The position numbers and the translations under genes are program-made. From contig DKUE01000038.1 of the NCBI GenBank assembly GCA_002490525.1, positions 1-36,433 on the forward strand: 36,433 bases of DNA. The letters run 5' to 3'. The DNA comes from Ruminococcaceae bacterium UBA7212 (lineage in GTDB: Bacteria > Bacillota > Clostridia > Oscillospirales > Acutalibacteraceae). The notes under the pieces were generated by a model. It did no database searches. It was not told where the DNA came from and worked only from the letters and a program-made list of their open reading frames with translations. The first letter of the stretch is position 1; every line of letters begins with the position of its first letter. Below are positions 1 through 7,307 of the stretch, piece by piece.

Positions 1-24
1 GTTCGAGCCTCGTCATCCGCTCCA
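1..24 (+). tRNA. tRNA 3' end (partial), probably tRNA-Gly
   Basis: The window opens inside a tRNA. GTTCGAGCC is a T-loop, followed by the 3' half of the T-stem, a 7-nt acceptor strand CATCCGC, a U discriminator and an encoded CCA. A U at position 73 is typical of bacterial tRNA-Gly and tRNA-Cys. The implied 5' acceptor strand GCGGATG fits Gly better, because the Cys gene is the next one. The anticodon lies outside the window, so the identity is inference. Confidence 0.7.
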
Positions 25-26
25 AA

Positions 27-59
27 GGACGCTTAAAAACCTTTTTAAGCGTCCTTTTT
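27..59 (+). terminator. Rho-independent terminator after the first tRNA
   Basis: A 13-bp perfect stem (GGACGCTTAAAAA pairing with TTTTTAAGCGTCC, loop CC) is followed by TTTTT. It begins two bases after the CCA of the partial tRNA. It lies upstream of tRNA-Cys, so tRNA-Cys is made either by readthrough or from a promoter I cannot see. Confidence 0.85.
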
Positions 60-76
60 CTTCCAATGACACATAC

Positions 77-150
77 GGCGACATAGCCAAGTGGTAAGGC
101 ATGGGTCTGCAAAACCCTGATCCCCAGTTCAAATCTGGGTGTCGCCTCCA
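77..150 (+). tRNA. tRNA-Cys (anticodon GCA)
   Basis: A full cloverleaf can be folded by hand. The acceptor GGCGACA pairs with TGTCGCC, the D-arm is GCC/GGC, and the anticodon loop CTGCAAA gives anticodon GCA, which reads UGC/UGU codons. The T-arm is CCCAG-TTCAAAT-CTGGG, with U73 and an encoded CCA. The first pair of the anticodon stem is a T-T mismatch. The length of 74 nt is normal. Confidence 0.95.
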
Positions 151-155
151 AAAGA

Positions 156-190
156 AGCACGGTACGCATTTGCGTACCGTGCTCTTCTGT
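156..190. terminator. Bidirectional terminator between tRNA-Cys and the methyltransferase
   Basis: A perfect 12-bp stem (156-167 with 172-183, loop ATTT) lies between two convergent genes. On the minus strand it is followed by TTCTTTT, a reasonable U-tract for the gene ending at 203. On the plus strand the tract is broken (CTTCTGTTAT), so termination of tRNA-Cys there may be weaker. Confidence 0.75.
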
Positions 191-202
191 TATGTGTCTG
201 TA

Positions 203-1354
203 TTATTTTTTTGTGAGCAACACCACCGTTTCCACATGACTGGTATGCGGAAACATATCCACGGGTTGGATTTTTTTCACTGCATAGCCGTTTTTGCACA
301 GGTACAGTAAATCACGTTGTTGGGTTTCGGGGTTGCAGGAGATATAAACTACCTTTTTCGGTGCAAGCGAGACGAGTGACGAAAGGAATTTTCGGTCACT
401 GCCTGCGCGGGGCGGGTCCATCAGAACGACATCTGTGTGCTCACCTGCATTTGCTGCTGCAAGCATAAATCCGCCTGCGTCTGCTTCAAAAAACCGAATA
501 TTATTTATGTGATTGATTTTTGCGTTTTCTTTTGCATCCTTTACGGCGTCGCCGTTTAATTCCACGCCGATAACCTGTTTTGCGTGCGGAGCGGCAAAAA
601 TACCGATTGTACCTGTGCCGCAATACGCGTCAATTACAGTCTCATCCCCGTGCAGGTTGGCGAATTCCAAGGCTTTTCGGTACAGAATCTCTGTTTGCAC
701 GGGGTTGATTTGATAAAATGCGCGTGCAGAGATGCGAAACGTCATATCGCCCAGCTGTTCCTCGATTTTGCCGCTGCCGAAAAGCACAAACTCCTCTTTG
801 CCGAGCACCATGCTTGTTCTGCGGGGATTCACGTTTTGCAGTACGGTGGTAATTTCGGGGTGCGCTTTTAACAGCGCGTTTACAAAGGAACGCTTTTTCG
901 GGAATTCACGTGTACCTGTAACCAGCACAACCATGATTTGCCCGCTTCGAAAGCCGCGTTTGATAAGCACGTGCCGCAAAAAGCCGCGTTTTGTATCGGG
1001 GTCAAACGGCAGGAGCTTAAAGCTTTTCAAAAGTTTGCGCACTGTGGCGATGATTTCATCTGCTTTTTCATCCTCGGTCATGCAGTGCTCAACGGCGATG
1101 ACCTTGTGTGAAGCGGCTTGATAAACGCCTGAAATAATATTTTTACGCGCATCCGAAGCAAACGCCGCCTGTACCTTGTTGCGGTAATGGTACGGGTTTT
1201 GCATCCCGATAATTTCCTCTACACGGCAGAACCGCCCAAGCAGCCGTATGCACTGCACTTGCTTGTGCTGCAGCTGCTGTGCATAGGTTAAATTTTGCAA
1301 TTGACAGCCGCCGCATTTTTTGGCGTACGGACAGCCGTGTCGGGATTGCGCCAT
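203..1354 (-). CDS. 23S rRNA (uracil-C5)-methyltransferase, RlmD/RumA family, no TRAM domain
   Basis: This is a SAM-dependent m5U methyltransferase of the TrmA/RlmC/RlmD family. Such enzymes add a methyl group to C5 of a uridine, mostly in 23S rRNA. The [4Fe-4S] cysteines are C8, C14, C17 (CPYAKKCGGC) and C91. The SAM motif DAYCGTGTIG is at 242-251, the DPPR motif at 313-316, and the catalytic nucleophile C340 is in VYISCNPE. It has 383 residues where the family usually has about 450, because it begins at the FeS cluster and lacks the N-terminal TRAM RNA-binding domain. The ATG start is supported by AAAGGAG 9 nt upstream and by a sigma-A promoter at 1389-1417. A second paralogue with a TRAM domain lies at 11987-13360, so the two probably have different target uridines. 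The exact target cannot be read from the sequence. Confidence 0.9.
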   Translation of the reverse strand: MAQSRHGCPYAKKCGGCQLQNLTYAQQLQHKQVQCIRLLGRFCRVEEIIGMQNPYHYRNKVQAAFASDARKNIISGVYQAASHKVIAVEHCMTEDEKADEIIATVRKLLKSFKLLPFDPDTKRGFLRHVLIKRGFRSGQIMVVLVTGTREFPKKRSFVNALLKAHPEITTVLQNVNPRRTSMVLGKEEFVLFGSGKIEEQLGDMTFRISARAFYQINPVQTEILYRKALEFANLHGDETVIDAYCGTGTIGIFAAPHAKQVIGVELNGDAVKDAKENAKINHINNIRFFEADAGGFMLAAANAGEHTDVVLMDPPRAGSDRKFLSSLVSLAPKKVVYISCNPETQQRDLLYLCKNGYAVKKIQPVDMFPHTSHVETVVLLTKK

Positions 1355-1388
1355 CTGCGAACGCTCCTTTCATAACAATACAATAGGT

Positions 1389-1417
1389 ATAATAGCATGC
1401 TTTTTGTATTTTTGCAA
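1389..1417 (-). promoter_or_regulatory. Sigma-A promoter of the methyltransferase gene
   Basis: Read on the minus strand, TTGCAA (1417-1412) is followed after 17 bp by TATTAT (1394-1389). It lies about 35-60 bp before the ATG at 1354. Inferred from consensus match only. Confidence 0.7.
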
Positions 1418-1455
1418 ACAGCGGGGCGAAAAAGAATCTGTCATTTTGTTTGACG

Positions 1456-1487
1456 CGGTTGACAAACCGAAATTCCTTTGATAGGAT
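1456..1487 (+). promoter_or_regulatory. Promoter with embedded inverted repeat, upstream of the TetR gene
   Basis: TTGACA (1459-1464), a 17-bp spacer and TAGGAT (1482-1487) form a promoter for the TetR gene. The -35 box sits inside a perfect inverted repeat CGGTT-GACA-AACCG (1456-1469). TetR proteins commonly bind such repeats in their own promoters, so this is a candidate autoregulatory operator. That role is inference. Confidence 0.6.
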
Positions 1488-1555
1488 AGGCAATACGGTT
1501 GTGAGCGGTGTTTGGGGATGCGGAAAGGGTTAAAAAATAAGAGGTTTATTTGGTT

Positions 1556-2308
1556 ATGCAGTCAAAGGAAAAGTCGGAAATCAGCAGAGAATTGATTATT
1601 AATGCCGCTATGGAAGAATTTTGTGCGTGCGGCTTTCAAGGGGCATCTGTCCGCCGCATCTGCAAGGCAAGCGGCGTTACAAACGGGAGATTGTTCCATC
1701 ATTTTAAAGATAAAAACGAAATTTTTCTGGCGGTAGCGGAGCAGTATTTTCGTACGCTTGCCGCATATATGGAGCAGTTTCAGCCGGATTTTTCCAAAAA
1801 TCTGGAAGAAAATTCGGTGGCGCTGTTTGCACACTGGCAGAATTTTTGGCGGCTGTATCCGAATACAGACAAGCTGTTCATTCAAATCCGCATCAACCCG
1901 CCGCAGGGGCTGCAGCGGGAGTTGCTGGCTGTTCGGCGGCGCACCTTTGTACGCAGTCTGAAAATGGTCCTGCACGATATTTTTGCTTTCTTTTATCCGG
2001 AGGATATTGAACAGCAGGCTTTTTTAGTCGGTGTGTGGCTGTCTGTTTTGGATTATACGATTGTCGGCATCGGTTTACAAAAAATCGATTTATACGATTC
2101 CATGGAAGAATGGCTTCGCTCGCAGGCGAGCATGTTCCAAAAAATCCTGACGGCGTTTCTCTACGGGTGGACAGCGAAAGCTTTGCGGAGCTTCGCCGCG
2201 ACCGGAAGGCGTATTTTCCGGACATGGATTCGGAGTTTTAACCGTATTGCCATTCTGAGCGGAGCGAAGAATCTCACACAGCACAAATCTATTATTCTGC
2301 GCGCGTAG
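1556..2308 (+). CDS. TetR/AcrR family transcriptional regulator with an aberrant 3' end
   Basis: The N-terminus (about residues 8-60) is a clear TetR DNA-binding domain. A first helix ending EEFCACGF is followed by the helix-turn-helix GASVRRICKASGVTNGRLFHHF, and then by a helical ligand-binding domain. Such regulators repress neighbouring or efflux genes until a small ligand binds; the ligand is unknown. The start is ATG 1556 with GAGG 11 nt upstream, although TTG 1550 is closer to that site. The protein has 250 residues, against about 190-210 in the family. The last roughly 45 codons are unusual: they are Arg/Trp-rich and the final part (AILSGAKNL) is a translated copy of the dispersed repeat at 2251. 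An overlapping frame ends at 2241 with an acidic, more natural-looking tail (SESFAELRRDRKAYFPDMD). A frameshift near 2137-2170 is therefore possible. Confidence 0.85.
   Translation: MQSKEKSEISRELIINAAMEEFCACGFQGASVRRICKASGVTNGRLFHHFKDKNEIFLAVAEQYFRTLAAYMEQFQPDFSKNLEENSVALFAHWQNFWRLYPNTDKLFIQIRINPPQGLQRELLAVRRRTFVRSLKMVLHDIFAFFYPEDIEQQAFLVGVWLSVLDYTIVGIGLQKIDLYDSMEEWLRSQASMFQKILTAFLYGWTAKALRSFAATGRRIFRTWIRSFNRIAILSGAKNLTQHKSIILRA
2251..2290 (+). repeat. Dispersed repeat family 1, forward half-element inside the TetR 3' end
   Basis: CATTCTGAGCGGAGCGAAGA followed by ATCTCAC, then GCACAAAT. The same core recurs at 2349, 6075, 8695 and 22834. Inverted halves occur at 6132, 8751, 11657, 19210, 22894 and 36407. 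Here it encodes the last residues of the TetR frame. Confidence 0.85.
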
Positions 2309-2309
2309 G

Positions 2310-2334
2310 AACAGCCCTTGCGGCTGTTTTTTTT
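2310..2334 (+). terminator. Rho-independent terminator after the TetR gene
   Basis: AACAGCC-CTTGC-GGCTGTT forms a 7-bp stem followed by six T. It begins immediately after the TAG of the TetR frame. Confidence 0.85.
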
Positions 2335-2348
2335 ATGGCGCAAATCTG

Positions 2349-2377
2349 TCATTCTGAGCCGAAGGCGAAGAATCTCC
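2349..2377 (+). repeat. Dispersed repeat family 1, forward half-element
   Basis: TCATTCTGAGCCGAAGGCGA followed by AGAATCTCC. This is the second forward copy within 100 bp. Confidence 0.8.
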
Positions 2378-2634
2378 CACGGTAGTGCGTGCATTCGATT
2401 TACGCGCAGCGGTGCTGAAATTTATAAATGCTTCACGCCCCGCTCGGAGAGCGATTCCCCCGCCCTGCGGGCCCGCGCAAAAATATGTGTTTTAGAAATA
2501 TGCGCAATGCTTTTTCGGCGAAGACACACGGTATATTGCAGCCGGTCTGCTTTTTATTCCCGATACTTTCTCGTTCGCGAAAAAACAGAGCACCGAACCG
2601 GCTTTTATTAGCACATCTGTGAATTGATAAATTT

Positions 2635-2663
2635 TTGACAGAAGCGTATACTGATGTTAATAA
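2635..2663 (+). promoter_or_regulatory. Sigma-A promoter of the wall-anchored protein gene
   Basis: TTGACA (2635-2640), a 17-bp spacer and TAATAA (2658-2663) are close to the vegetative consensus. The ATG is at 2738, leaving a leader of about 65 nt. Confidence 0.8.
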
Positions 2664-2737
2664 GTAAACGTATCTTTCGGCGGATTAGAACAGCTTTTGC
2701 GCCGAAATCGTTTTCTATTTAAGAAGGGAGACAAACC

Positions 2738-5700
2738 ATGCAAAAGAAACTACTTAGTCTGTTTTTGTCAGCGCTGATGATTCTTTCCTGCTTCTCTGTT
2801 GGCTTGATTGCCTTCGCAGAGGAACCGCAGGCAGAAAACGCTGAAGCTGCTGTGGAAACCGTAGTTGACGCGGCGGAAGTTGACGAAACGACAGAAATGC
2901 TGGAAGAGTATCTCGAGCTTGCCGAACAGGAAGACGAGATGACGAAGGCACAGAGAGAAAAGTTTGACGCAGTTAAAGCATTTTTAAATGACAGCTTCAA
3001 TACTTTGACCTCTGAAGAAACCGTTGCAAAGGTAAAGCAGATGCTTGCCGATGTAACCGATACCGCAGTGACGGTGCTCAAAGGCGGTCCTGTCGGCGCA
3101 TTTGAGGAGAGCGTCAATGCTTACGAGGGTAAGCTGAATACCGCAACACCGAGCGACGAAGACCTTGCCGGCTACGAGGCATTGGTTACCGCTTACAACA
3201 AGCTTAGTGACGCACAAAAGGGCGAAATCGAAATTATGACGTTCGACAAGTTCTTACACCTTGTGCTTGACCGTGAATATCAAGTAGAACGCGCAAAGTA
3301 TGAAAAAACGCCGACTGCAAAGGTACTGTACGGTGCCGCCTACAAGAATACGGTAGCGCTTTTGGGCAACGCGGGCTATGTTGCCGATTTCGAGGCTGCA
3401 GCAGCGTTGGCAACGGTACTTGCAAATTCCAAAGCCACCGCGCAGGAGAAGCTGGACGCCTTTGCGGCGGCAAACACGAATGCGCGTGCATATTCGGCGG
3501 TGTGGTACAGCAGCTATGAAACTTTCTATTATAATTTGAATGCCAGCTACATTAAGACCTCAGTAGAAAAGATTATGGATACATTCGGCAAAGAGCTTGA
3601 CGCATCGGATAAGTTTACCGAGCCCGCGCCCGAAAAGCCGAAAAAGCCGAGCAAGCCGAGTAAGTACGATAAAACTAAATATCCGCAGGGTGAGAACGAC
3701 CCTGCATTCATTCGGGATATGGAAGAGTACACAGATGTACTTTTGCCTGCGTATCTGCAAAAGCAGGAACCTTACTCAAAATGGGAAGCCCGCAAAAATA
3801 ACTACTCCATTCAGCATAAAATGGAAGGCTTGGATAAGCTTGCGGCGGTGGCACCCGAATACGCACCGATTGCAAAGCTGATGAAGGATTCCGTGGCAGC
3901 AGTCGAAGCGTTTGAGCAGAGCTCCGCGAATCTTGCACCCGCCAAAAAGGTGGTTGCCGACTTTGAAAAGATGACGCCCTATCAGCAGGCGTTCGTGCGG
4001 AACAACGGTATTAATGTTCTCTCCGTTGCAAGCATCAACTCTTCAGGCGACAACTGGAGCACGTCTTCCAAAACAGCTTCCAGTATGTATACACAATGCG
4101 CGGATATTGCGCAGTATGACAAGCTGACGGCATTTATTGCGGTGATCGATTCCATCAACGAGCCGTATCAGAATGAAGATATTGTCCGCGCAAAGGATGC
4201 ATACAATGAAGTGCCTTCCAGTCTGCGTGCCAATATCCCTGCAGAAACAGATGCAAAATACAAAGCAATTTTGGCGAGCATTGCGCCCGACAGACCGTCT
4301 TTGGACGAGCCCGACCTTGCAGTGTTCAAAAAGACCGTTGTTACCTATCCCGAGAAGGCAACAAAAGAACAGGTCGCAACTGCACTGCCGCGTATTCAGA
4401 ATTTGCTTTGCGATGTGCTTCTGCCCCTGTTGGGTGTTGAGGGCGGTTTGACCGGTCTCGTTCAGAACGGTATTTATACCAACTACACAATTGCTGTAGT
4501 TGCTAATACACTGTATCCGCTGATTAAGGACGTATCAGGCGACCTTATCAAGCCGGATTTGGAAGCACTTGCAAAAGCATTGACAGAAGAAAAATTCAAG
4601 GGTGCAGTAGATTTAATCAATGCTGCGATTAAAGAAGGGGAAAAGGCAGGGCAGGCCGCGTTTGATGCCGCTGAGGCTCGCGGTGAGTATAAGGATATGA
4701 CTGCCTCCCAAAAGAAAACAATTTTAGCGGATTTGCAAAAAGCTGAAAAAGCAACACGTTTTGCGGAACTGCAGTTCCCGAACGGTGCTTTCGGCTTCCA
4801 AGACGGCGATAAGGAAGGCTTCTTAGACGCTGTTGCCGCTTTGTTCCGCCCGCTCAGCTTGTTAACCATGGTGCTTAAGTTTGAAAACACCATCAACACA
4901 ACAAACGGTACATATACCTACAATGCATATGAATTGCTTGTTCCGATTTTTGAGTTGCTTGATCTGAAAGGATATATGTCCTCTCACGAGTATACACTTT
5001 ACGTGAACGAAAGTGCTTCCAATGCAAAGATGGATGCGCGTATTCGTCCGATCCTTGTACCCGTTTTCAATCTGATTGATGATTTCGCGGCATATCCGGT
5101 GGATACGCTTTTGGATGTATTGCCGAAACTTGCCTACGGTTTGGAAAGCGGTAAGCTTGATGAGCAGGTACAGGCATTGATTGGTTCACTGGGTATGGGC
5201 ATCGGCAATTCCATTCAGATTTCGTTGACAACGGAATGGCTGTATGATACAGTCGCACCGTTGCTCAAGGATATCGTTGTCCGCGAAGCAGGCGTGAACG
5301 AAGAGACCGGTGAAGAAATCACAGAAGTCAAAATTTCCATTAACTTGGATAAAGCAAAATTCCTGCAAATGATGAAGGATATGTCCGGTTGCGGCGACGC
5401 GGTTATAAAGAACAGCAAAGCGCGCGGTACGGCATATCGCTTGGGCATCAACAGCGACAAGCCCGATGCATTTGTTGTTCTGTTCCGCTGGCTGTACGGT
5501 GAAATCACCACGAAAGAGAACATCAGTACGATTAAGACCGTTATTGACACTACGGACCTCAATTCCGTTGTCAAGATGCTGATTAAGACGGTTCTCAACC
5601 GTGTTGCGGAAACCCCGACAGATGACGCTTTGGTGGCGTTGGTAAACCTTGCCGCACCGAAAGCCCCCGAAATCAAGATTCCGGGCGAAATCGGCGACTT

Positions 5701-5899
5701 GTTCCCCGGCGGTTTGTTCCCGAATAAGGACAAAGATAAGGATGACAACAAGACCGAGAATAACGGTTCACAGCAGACCGGTACGCCGTCTATCCCGAAG
5801 ACCGGCGGCAGCGTTATGACCATCTGCTTCTCCCTTGCGGCAACCGCAGCCCTTGCAGGCGGCGCAATGCTCGCAAAGAAAAAGAGCGAAGAGGAATAA
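2738..5899 (+). CDS. Secreted, sortase-anchored surface protein (1053 aa), function unknown
   Basis: The N-terminus is a signal peptide: MQKK, a hydrophobic core at about residues 5-25, and cleavage near FAEE. The C-terminus is a cell-wall sorting signal: IPKTG (1019-1023, a variant of LPXTG), a hydrophobic stretch at about 1025-1046 and a charged tail KKKSEEE. A sortase should therefore cleave after Thr and attach the protein to peptidoglycan. Between them lie long helical segments rich in Ala, Lys and Glu with 'YNKLSDAQKGEIE'-type motifs. There is a Lys/Pro-rich linker at about 298-320 (KPKKPSKPSK) and an Asp/Lys linker (KDKDKDDNK) before the anchor. Low-complexity spacers of this kind often hold surface domains away from the wall. 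No catalytic motif is recognised. GAAGGGAG precedes the ATG. No sortase gene lies in the window. Confidence 0.85.
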   Translation: MQKKLLSLFLSALMILSCFSVGLIAFAEEPQAENAEAAVETVVDAAEVDETTEMLEEYLELAEQEDEMTKAQREKFDAVKAFLNDSFNTLTSEETVAKVKQMLADVTDTAVTVLKGGPVGAFEESVNAYEGKLNTATPSDEDLAGYEALVTAYNKLSDAQKGEIEIMTFDKFLHLVLDREYQVERAKYEKTPTAKVLYGAAYKNTVALLGNAGYVADFEAAAALATVLANSKATAQEKLDAFAAANTNARAYSAVWYSSYETFYYNLNASYIKTSVEKIMDTFGKELDASDKFTEPAPEKPKKPSKPSKYDKTKYPQGENDPAFIRDMEEYTDVLLPAYLQKQEPYSKWEARKNNYSIQHKMEGLDKLAAVAPEYAPIAKLMKDSVAAVEAFEQSSANLAPAKKVVADFEKMTPYQQAFVRNNGINVLSVASINSSGDNWSTSSKTASSMYTQCADIAQYDKLTAFIAVIDSINEPYQNEDIVRAKDAYNEVPSSLRANIPAETDAKYKAILASIAPDRPSLDEPDLAVFKKTVVTYPEKATKEQVATALPRIQNLLCDVLLPLLGVEGGLTGLVQNGIYTNYTIAVVANTLYPLIKDVSGDLIKPDLEALAKALTEEKFKGAVDLINAAIKEGEKAGQAAFDAAEARGEYKDMTASQKKTILADLQKAEKATRFAELQFPNGAFGFQDGDKEGFLDAVAALFRPLSLLTMVLKFENTINTTNGTYTYNAYELLVPIFELLDLKGYMSSHEYTLYVNESASNAKMDARIRPILVPVFNLIDDFAAYPVDTLLDVLPKLAYGLESGKLDEQVQALIGSLGMGIGNSIQISLTTEWLYDTVAPLLKDIVVREAGVNEETGEEITEVKISINLDKAKFLQMMKDMSGCGDAVIKNSKARGTAYRLGINSDKPDAFVVLFRWLYGEITTKENISTIKTVIDTTDLNSVVKMLIKTVLNRVAETPTDDALVALVNLAAPKAPEIKIPGEIGDLFPGGLFPNKDKDKDDNKTENNGSQQTGTPSIPKTGGSVMTICFSLAATAALAGGAMLAKKKSEEE

Positions 5900-6032
5900 G
5901 CTTGTCTGACCGTGCTTCATCAAAAGCACAGCATGAAAAAAGCGGCGGCAAAAACGCATAACGGCATTTCTGCCGCCGAGTTTATAATCGCTTAAATGTT
6001 TTTCTCTCTATATCGGATGTCTGACACATCCA

Positions 6033-6067
6033 TCCCCCTGCGGGTATGCCCGCAGGGGGATTTTTTT
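6033..6067 (+). terminator. Rho-independent terminator downstream of the surface protein
   Basis: A 12-bp perfect stem, TCCCCCTGCGGG with its complement across a TATG loop, is followed by seven T. It is 133 bp beyond the stop codon and nothing else is transcribed towards it. Confidence 0.85.
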
Positions 6068-6074
6068 GTCCCCG

Positions 6075-6163
6075 CTTGTCATTCTGAGCGTAGCGAAGAA
6101 TCTCAAGCAGAACAAATTCACTCTGTGCCGTGTGAGATTCTTCACCTGACGGCCCGGAATGAC
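6075..6163. repeat. Dispersed repeat family 1, complete composite element
   Basis: A forward half (CTTGTCATTCTGAG...GAAGAATCTC) is joined by about 27 bp (AGAACAAATTCACTCTGTGCC) to an inverted half (GTGAGATTCTTC...GGAATGAC). The ends form a long imperfect inverted repeat. The same arrangement and spacer recur at 8695-8779 and 22834-22923. Confidence 0.85.
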
Positions 6164-6334
6164 GGATATGTGCCATATGCGCCTCTTCGCAACGTGCAGA
6201 CGGACGGGCTACAAAAAACGCACAGGCAAAAATCCCGATTTCTACAGTTTTCGGAACATACATAAAATAGTTTGTGAAAACACAGAAATAAATATTCGAA
6301 ACAATAATTATTAAGAAAATATTAAATATAATAA

Positions 6335-6369
6335 AGTATATTGTATTGCAAGGTAGTGTGTGCTATACT
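6335..6369 (+). promoter_or_regulatory. Extended -10 promoter and possible PadR operator
   Basis: TTGTAT (6341-6346), a 17-bp spacer and TATACT (6364-6369) with TG one base upstream form an extended -10 promoter. AGTATA (6335-6340) and TATACT (6364-6369) form an inverted repeat flanking the promoter. PadR-type repressors usually bind their own promoter, so this is a candidate operator. Confidence 0.65.
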
Positions 6370-6432
6370 GTAGATAACATACAGCGGAATTTCGGGATTT
6401 TCCGCAAATCTCAAAAAGAAAGGAGCGCGGTC

Positions 6433-6750
6433 ATGAACACACAGTTTAAAAAAGGCGTGCTGGAGCTATGCGTGCTTTCTCTTTTAAAGCAGGGTGACAA
6501 ATACGGCTATGAATTAGCAGATTCTGTCGGAAGACAGATTGATATTTCCGAAGGGTCGATATATCCGCTGCTCAAGCGTCTGCGTGCGGAAGGGTATTTT
6601 GAGGTATATCTGAAAGAATCCCCTTCGGGGCCTGCACGAAAATATTACCGTCTGACACCGAAAGGCGCTGACATGCAAGTACATCTTGAAAACGAATGGC
6701 GTGAATTTACTGCAAGCGTTTCCACATTTCTCGGAGGTGATTCTGAATGA
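6433..6750 (+). CDS. PadR family transcriptional regulator
   Basis: This 105-aa protein is a winged-helix regulator of the short PadR class, which often controls envelope-stress or transporter genes. FKKGVLELCVLSLLKQGDKYGYELA and the wing region ISEGSIYPLLKRLRAEGY are signature PadR motifs, followed by RKYYRLTPKG. The ATG at 6433 is preceded by AAAGGAG at 8-9 nt; the open frame extends upstream but without a ribosome binding site. It overlaps the next gene by four bases (ATGA), so the two are translationally coupled. With the DUF1700 and DUF4097 genes it forms a module common in Firmicutes, in which PadR represses its own operon. Confidence 0.93.
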   Translation: MNTQFKKGVLELCVLSLLKQGDKYGYELADSVGRQIDISEGSIYPLLKRLRAEGYFEVYLKESPSGPARKYYRLTPKGADMQVHLENEWREFTASVSTFLGGDSE

Positions 6751-7292
6751 ATAAAACCGAATTTTTGCAAGAACTGTATAATCATCTTCTGCCGCTGCCT
6801 GCCGACGAACGCAGTGAAATCATTGCGGACTTTGAAGACCATTTTCAGGCGGGGCTGGAACGAGGCAAAACAGAAGAACAAATTTGCGCGGAATTAGGCA
6901 ATCCGTACACCTGTGCATTGCAATTTCTGCGTACAAGCGATACACAGCAAACCGCACCCCCGCCGCAGTATCAGACGCCGACGCCGGCCGCGCCGCCTTA
7001 CGGCAAAAGCACGCCGCAAGCGGTATATGACCGTCGCAACAAAACGCTTTGGGCAATTCTGTTTTTCATTGTACTGGTTTGTGCAGTGGGGGTTTATCCC
7101 GCCTGCATTGCCCTGATGCTTTGCCCGATTGCCATTCTGATTGCCGCCATTGCCGCGGTCGCCTTTGTGCCGACAGGTATGATGGTCGGTTTGATGGTTT
7201 CCTTGTCTGTGTTCCTGTTCTCAATGGGGCTGTTCGGTTTCTTGCTGACCACTTGGCTTTTAAAACTCAGCTACCGCCGAGCGGGATTTTAA
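6747..7292 (+). CDS. DUF1700 (HAAS domain) membrane protein
   Basis: This protein of 181 aa has an N-terminal helical DUF1700/HAAS domain (about residues 1-60; FLQELYNHLLPLPADERSEI, then DFEDHF and ELGNP). A Pro-rich linker (about 70-95) and about three transmembrane segments (about 98-125, 130-150, 152-175) follow. Proteins of this family sit next to PadR regulators and are thought to act as membrane-bound signal-transducing partners. The mechanism is not established. It lies between padR, with which it overlaps, and the DUF4097 gene, which starts 16 bp downstream. Confidence 0.88.
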   Translation: MNKTEFLQELYNHLLPLPADERSEIIADFEDHFQAGLERGKTEEQICAELGNPYTCALQFLRTSDTQQTAPPPQYQTPTPAAPPYGKSTPQAVYDRRNKTLWAILFFIVLVCAVGVYPACIALMLCPIAILIAAIAAVAFVPTGMMVGLMVSLSVFLFSMGLFGFLLTTWLLKLSYRRAGF

Positions 7293-7307
7293 AGGGAGGC
7301 GAGAAAA

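Larger units (their letters stand above)
2335..2737. other. Gene-free stretch: repeat copy, hairpins, promoter and leader
   Basis: No convincing coding frame. It holds a second forward copy of repeat family 1 at 2349-2377 and a GC hairpin near 2460-2476. A long imperfect stem at about 2551-2610 (GCCGGT...ACCGGC then TTTTATT) could act as a terminator. Next come the promoter at 2635-2663 and a leader hairpin, TTTCGGCG (2675-2682) pairing with CGCCGAAA (2700-2707), which could stabilise the mRNA of the surface-protein gene. Confidence 0.6.
5900..6432. other. Gene-free stretch between surface protein and PadR operon
   Basis: It contains a hairpin GGCGGCA...TGCCGCC (about 5943-5979) with no U-tract, the strong terminator at 6033-6067 and a complete composite repeat of family 1 (6075-6163). 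An AT-rich segment (6260-6345) with the PadR promoter follows. Short open frames here are translations of the repeats and show no protein character. Confidence 0.7.

Noticed and set aside
1143..1493. A 116-codon minus-strand frame at the start of the methyltransferase
   Set aside because: It overlaps the Fe-S domain of the real gene in another frame and spans its promoter.
2318..2622. Plus-strand frames of 64-97 codons after the TetR gene
   Set aside because: The first starts inside a terminator and translates a repeat; neither has protein-like composition or a ribosome binding site.
5982..6265. Open frames of about 90 codons on both strands
   Set aside because: They are translations of the composite repeat (HSERSEES-type peptides) and lack ribosome binding sites.
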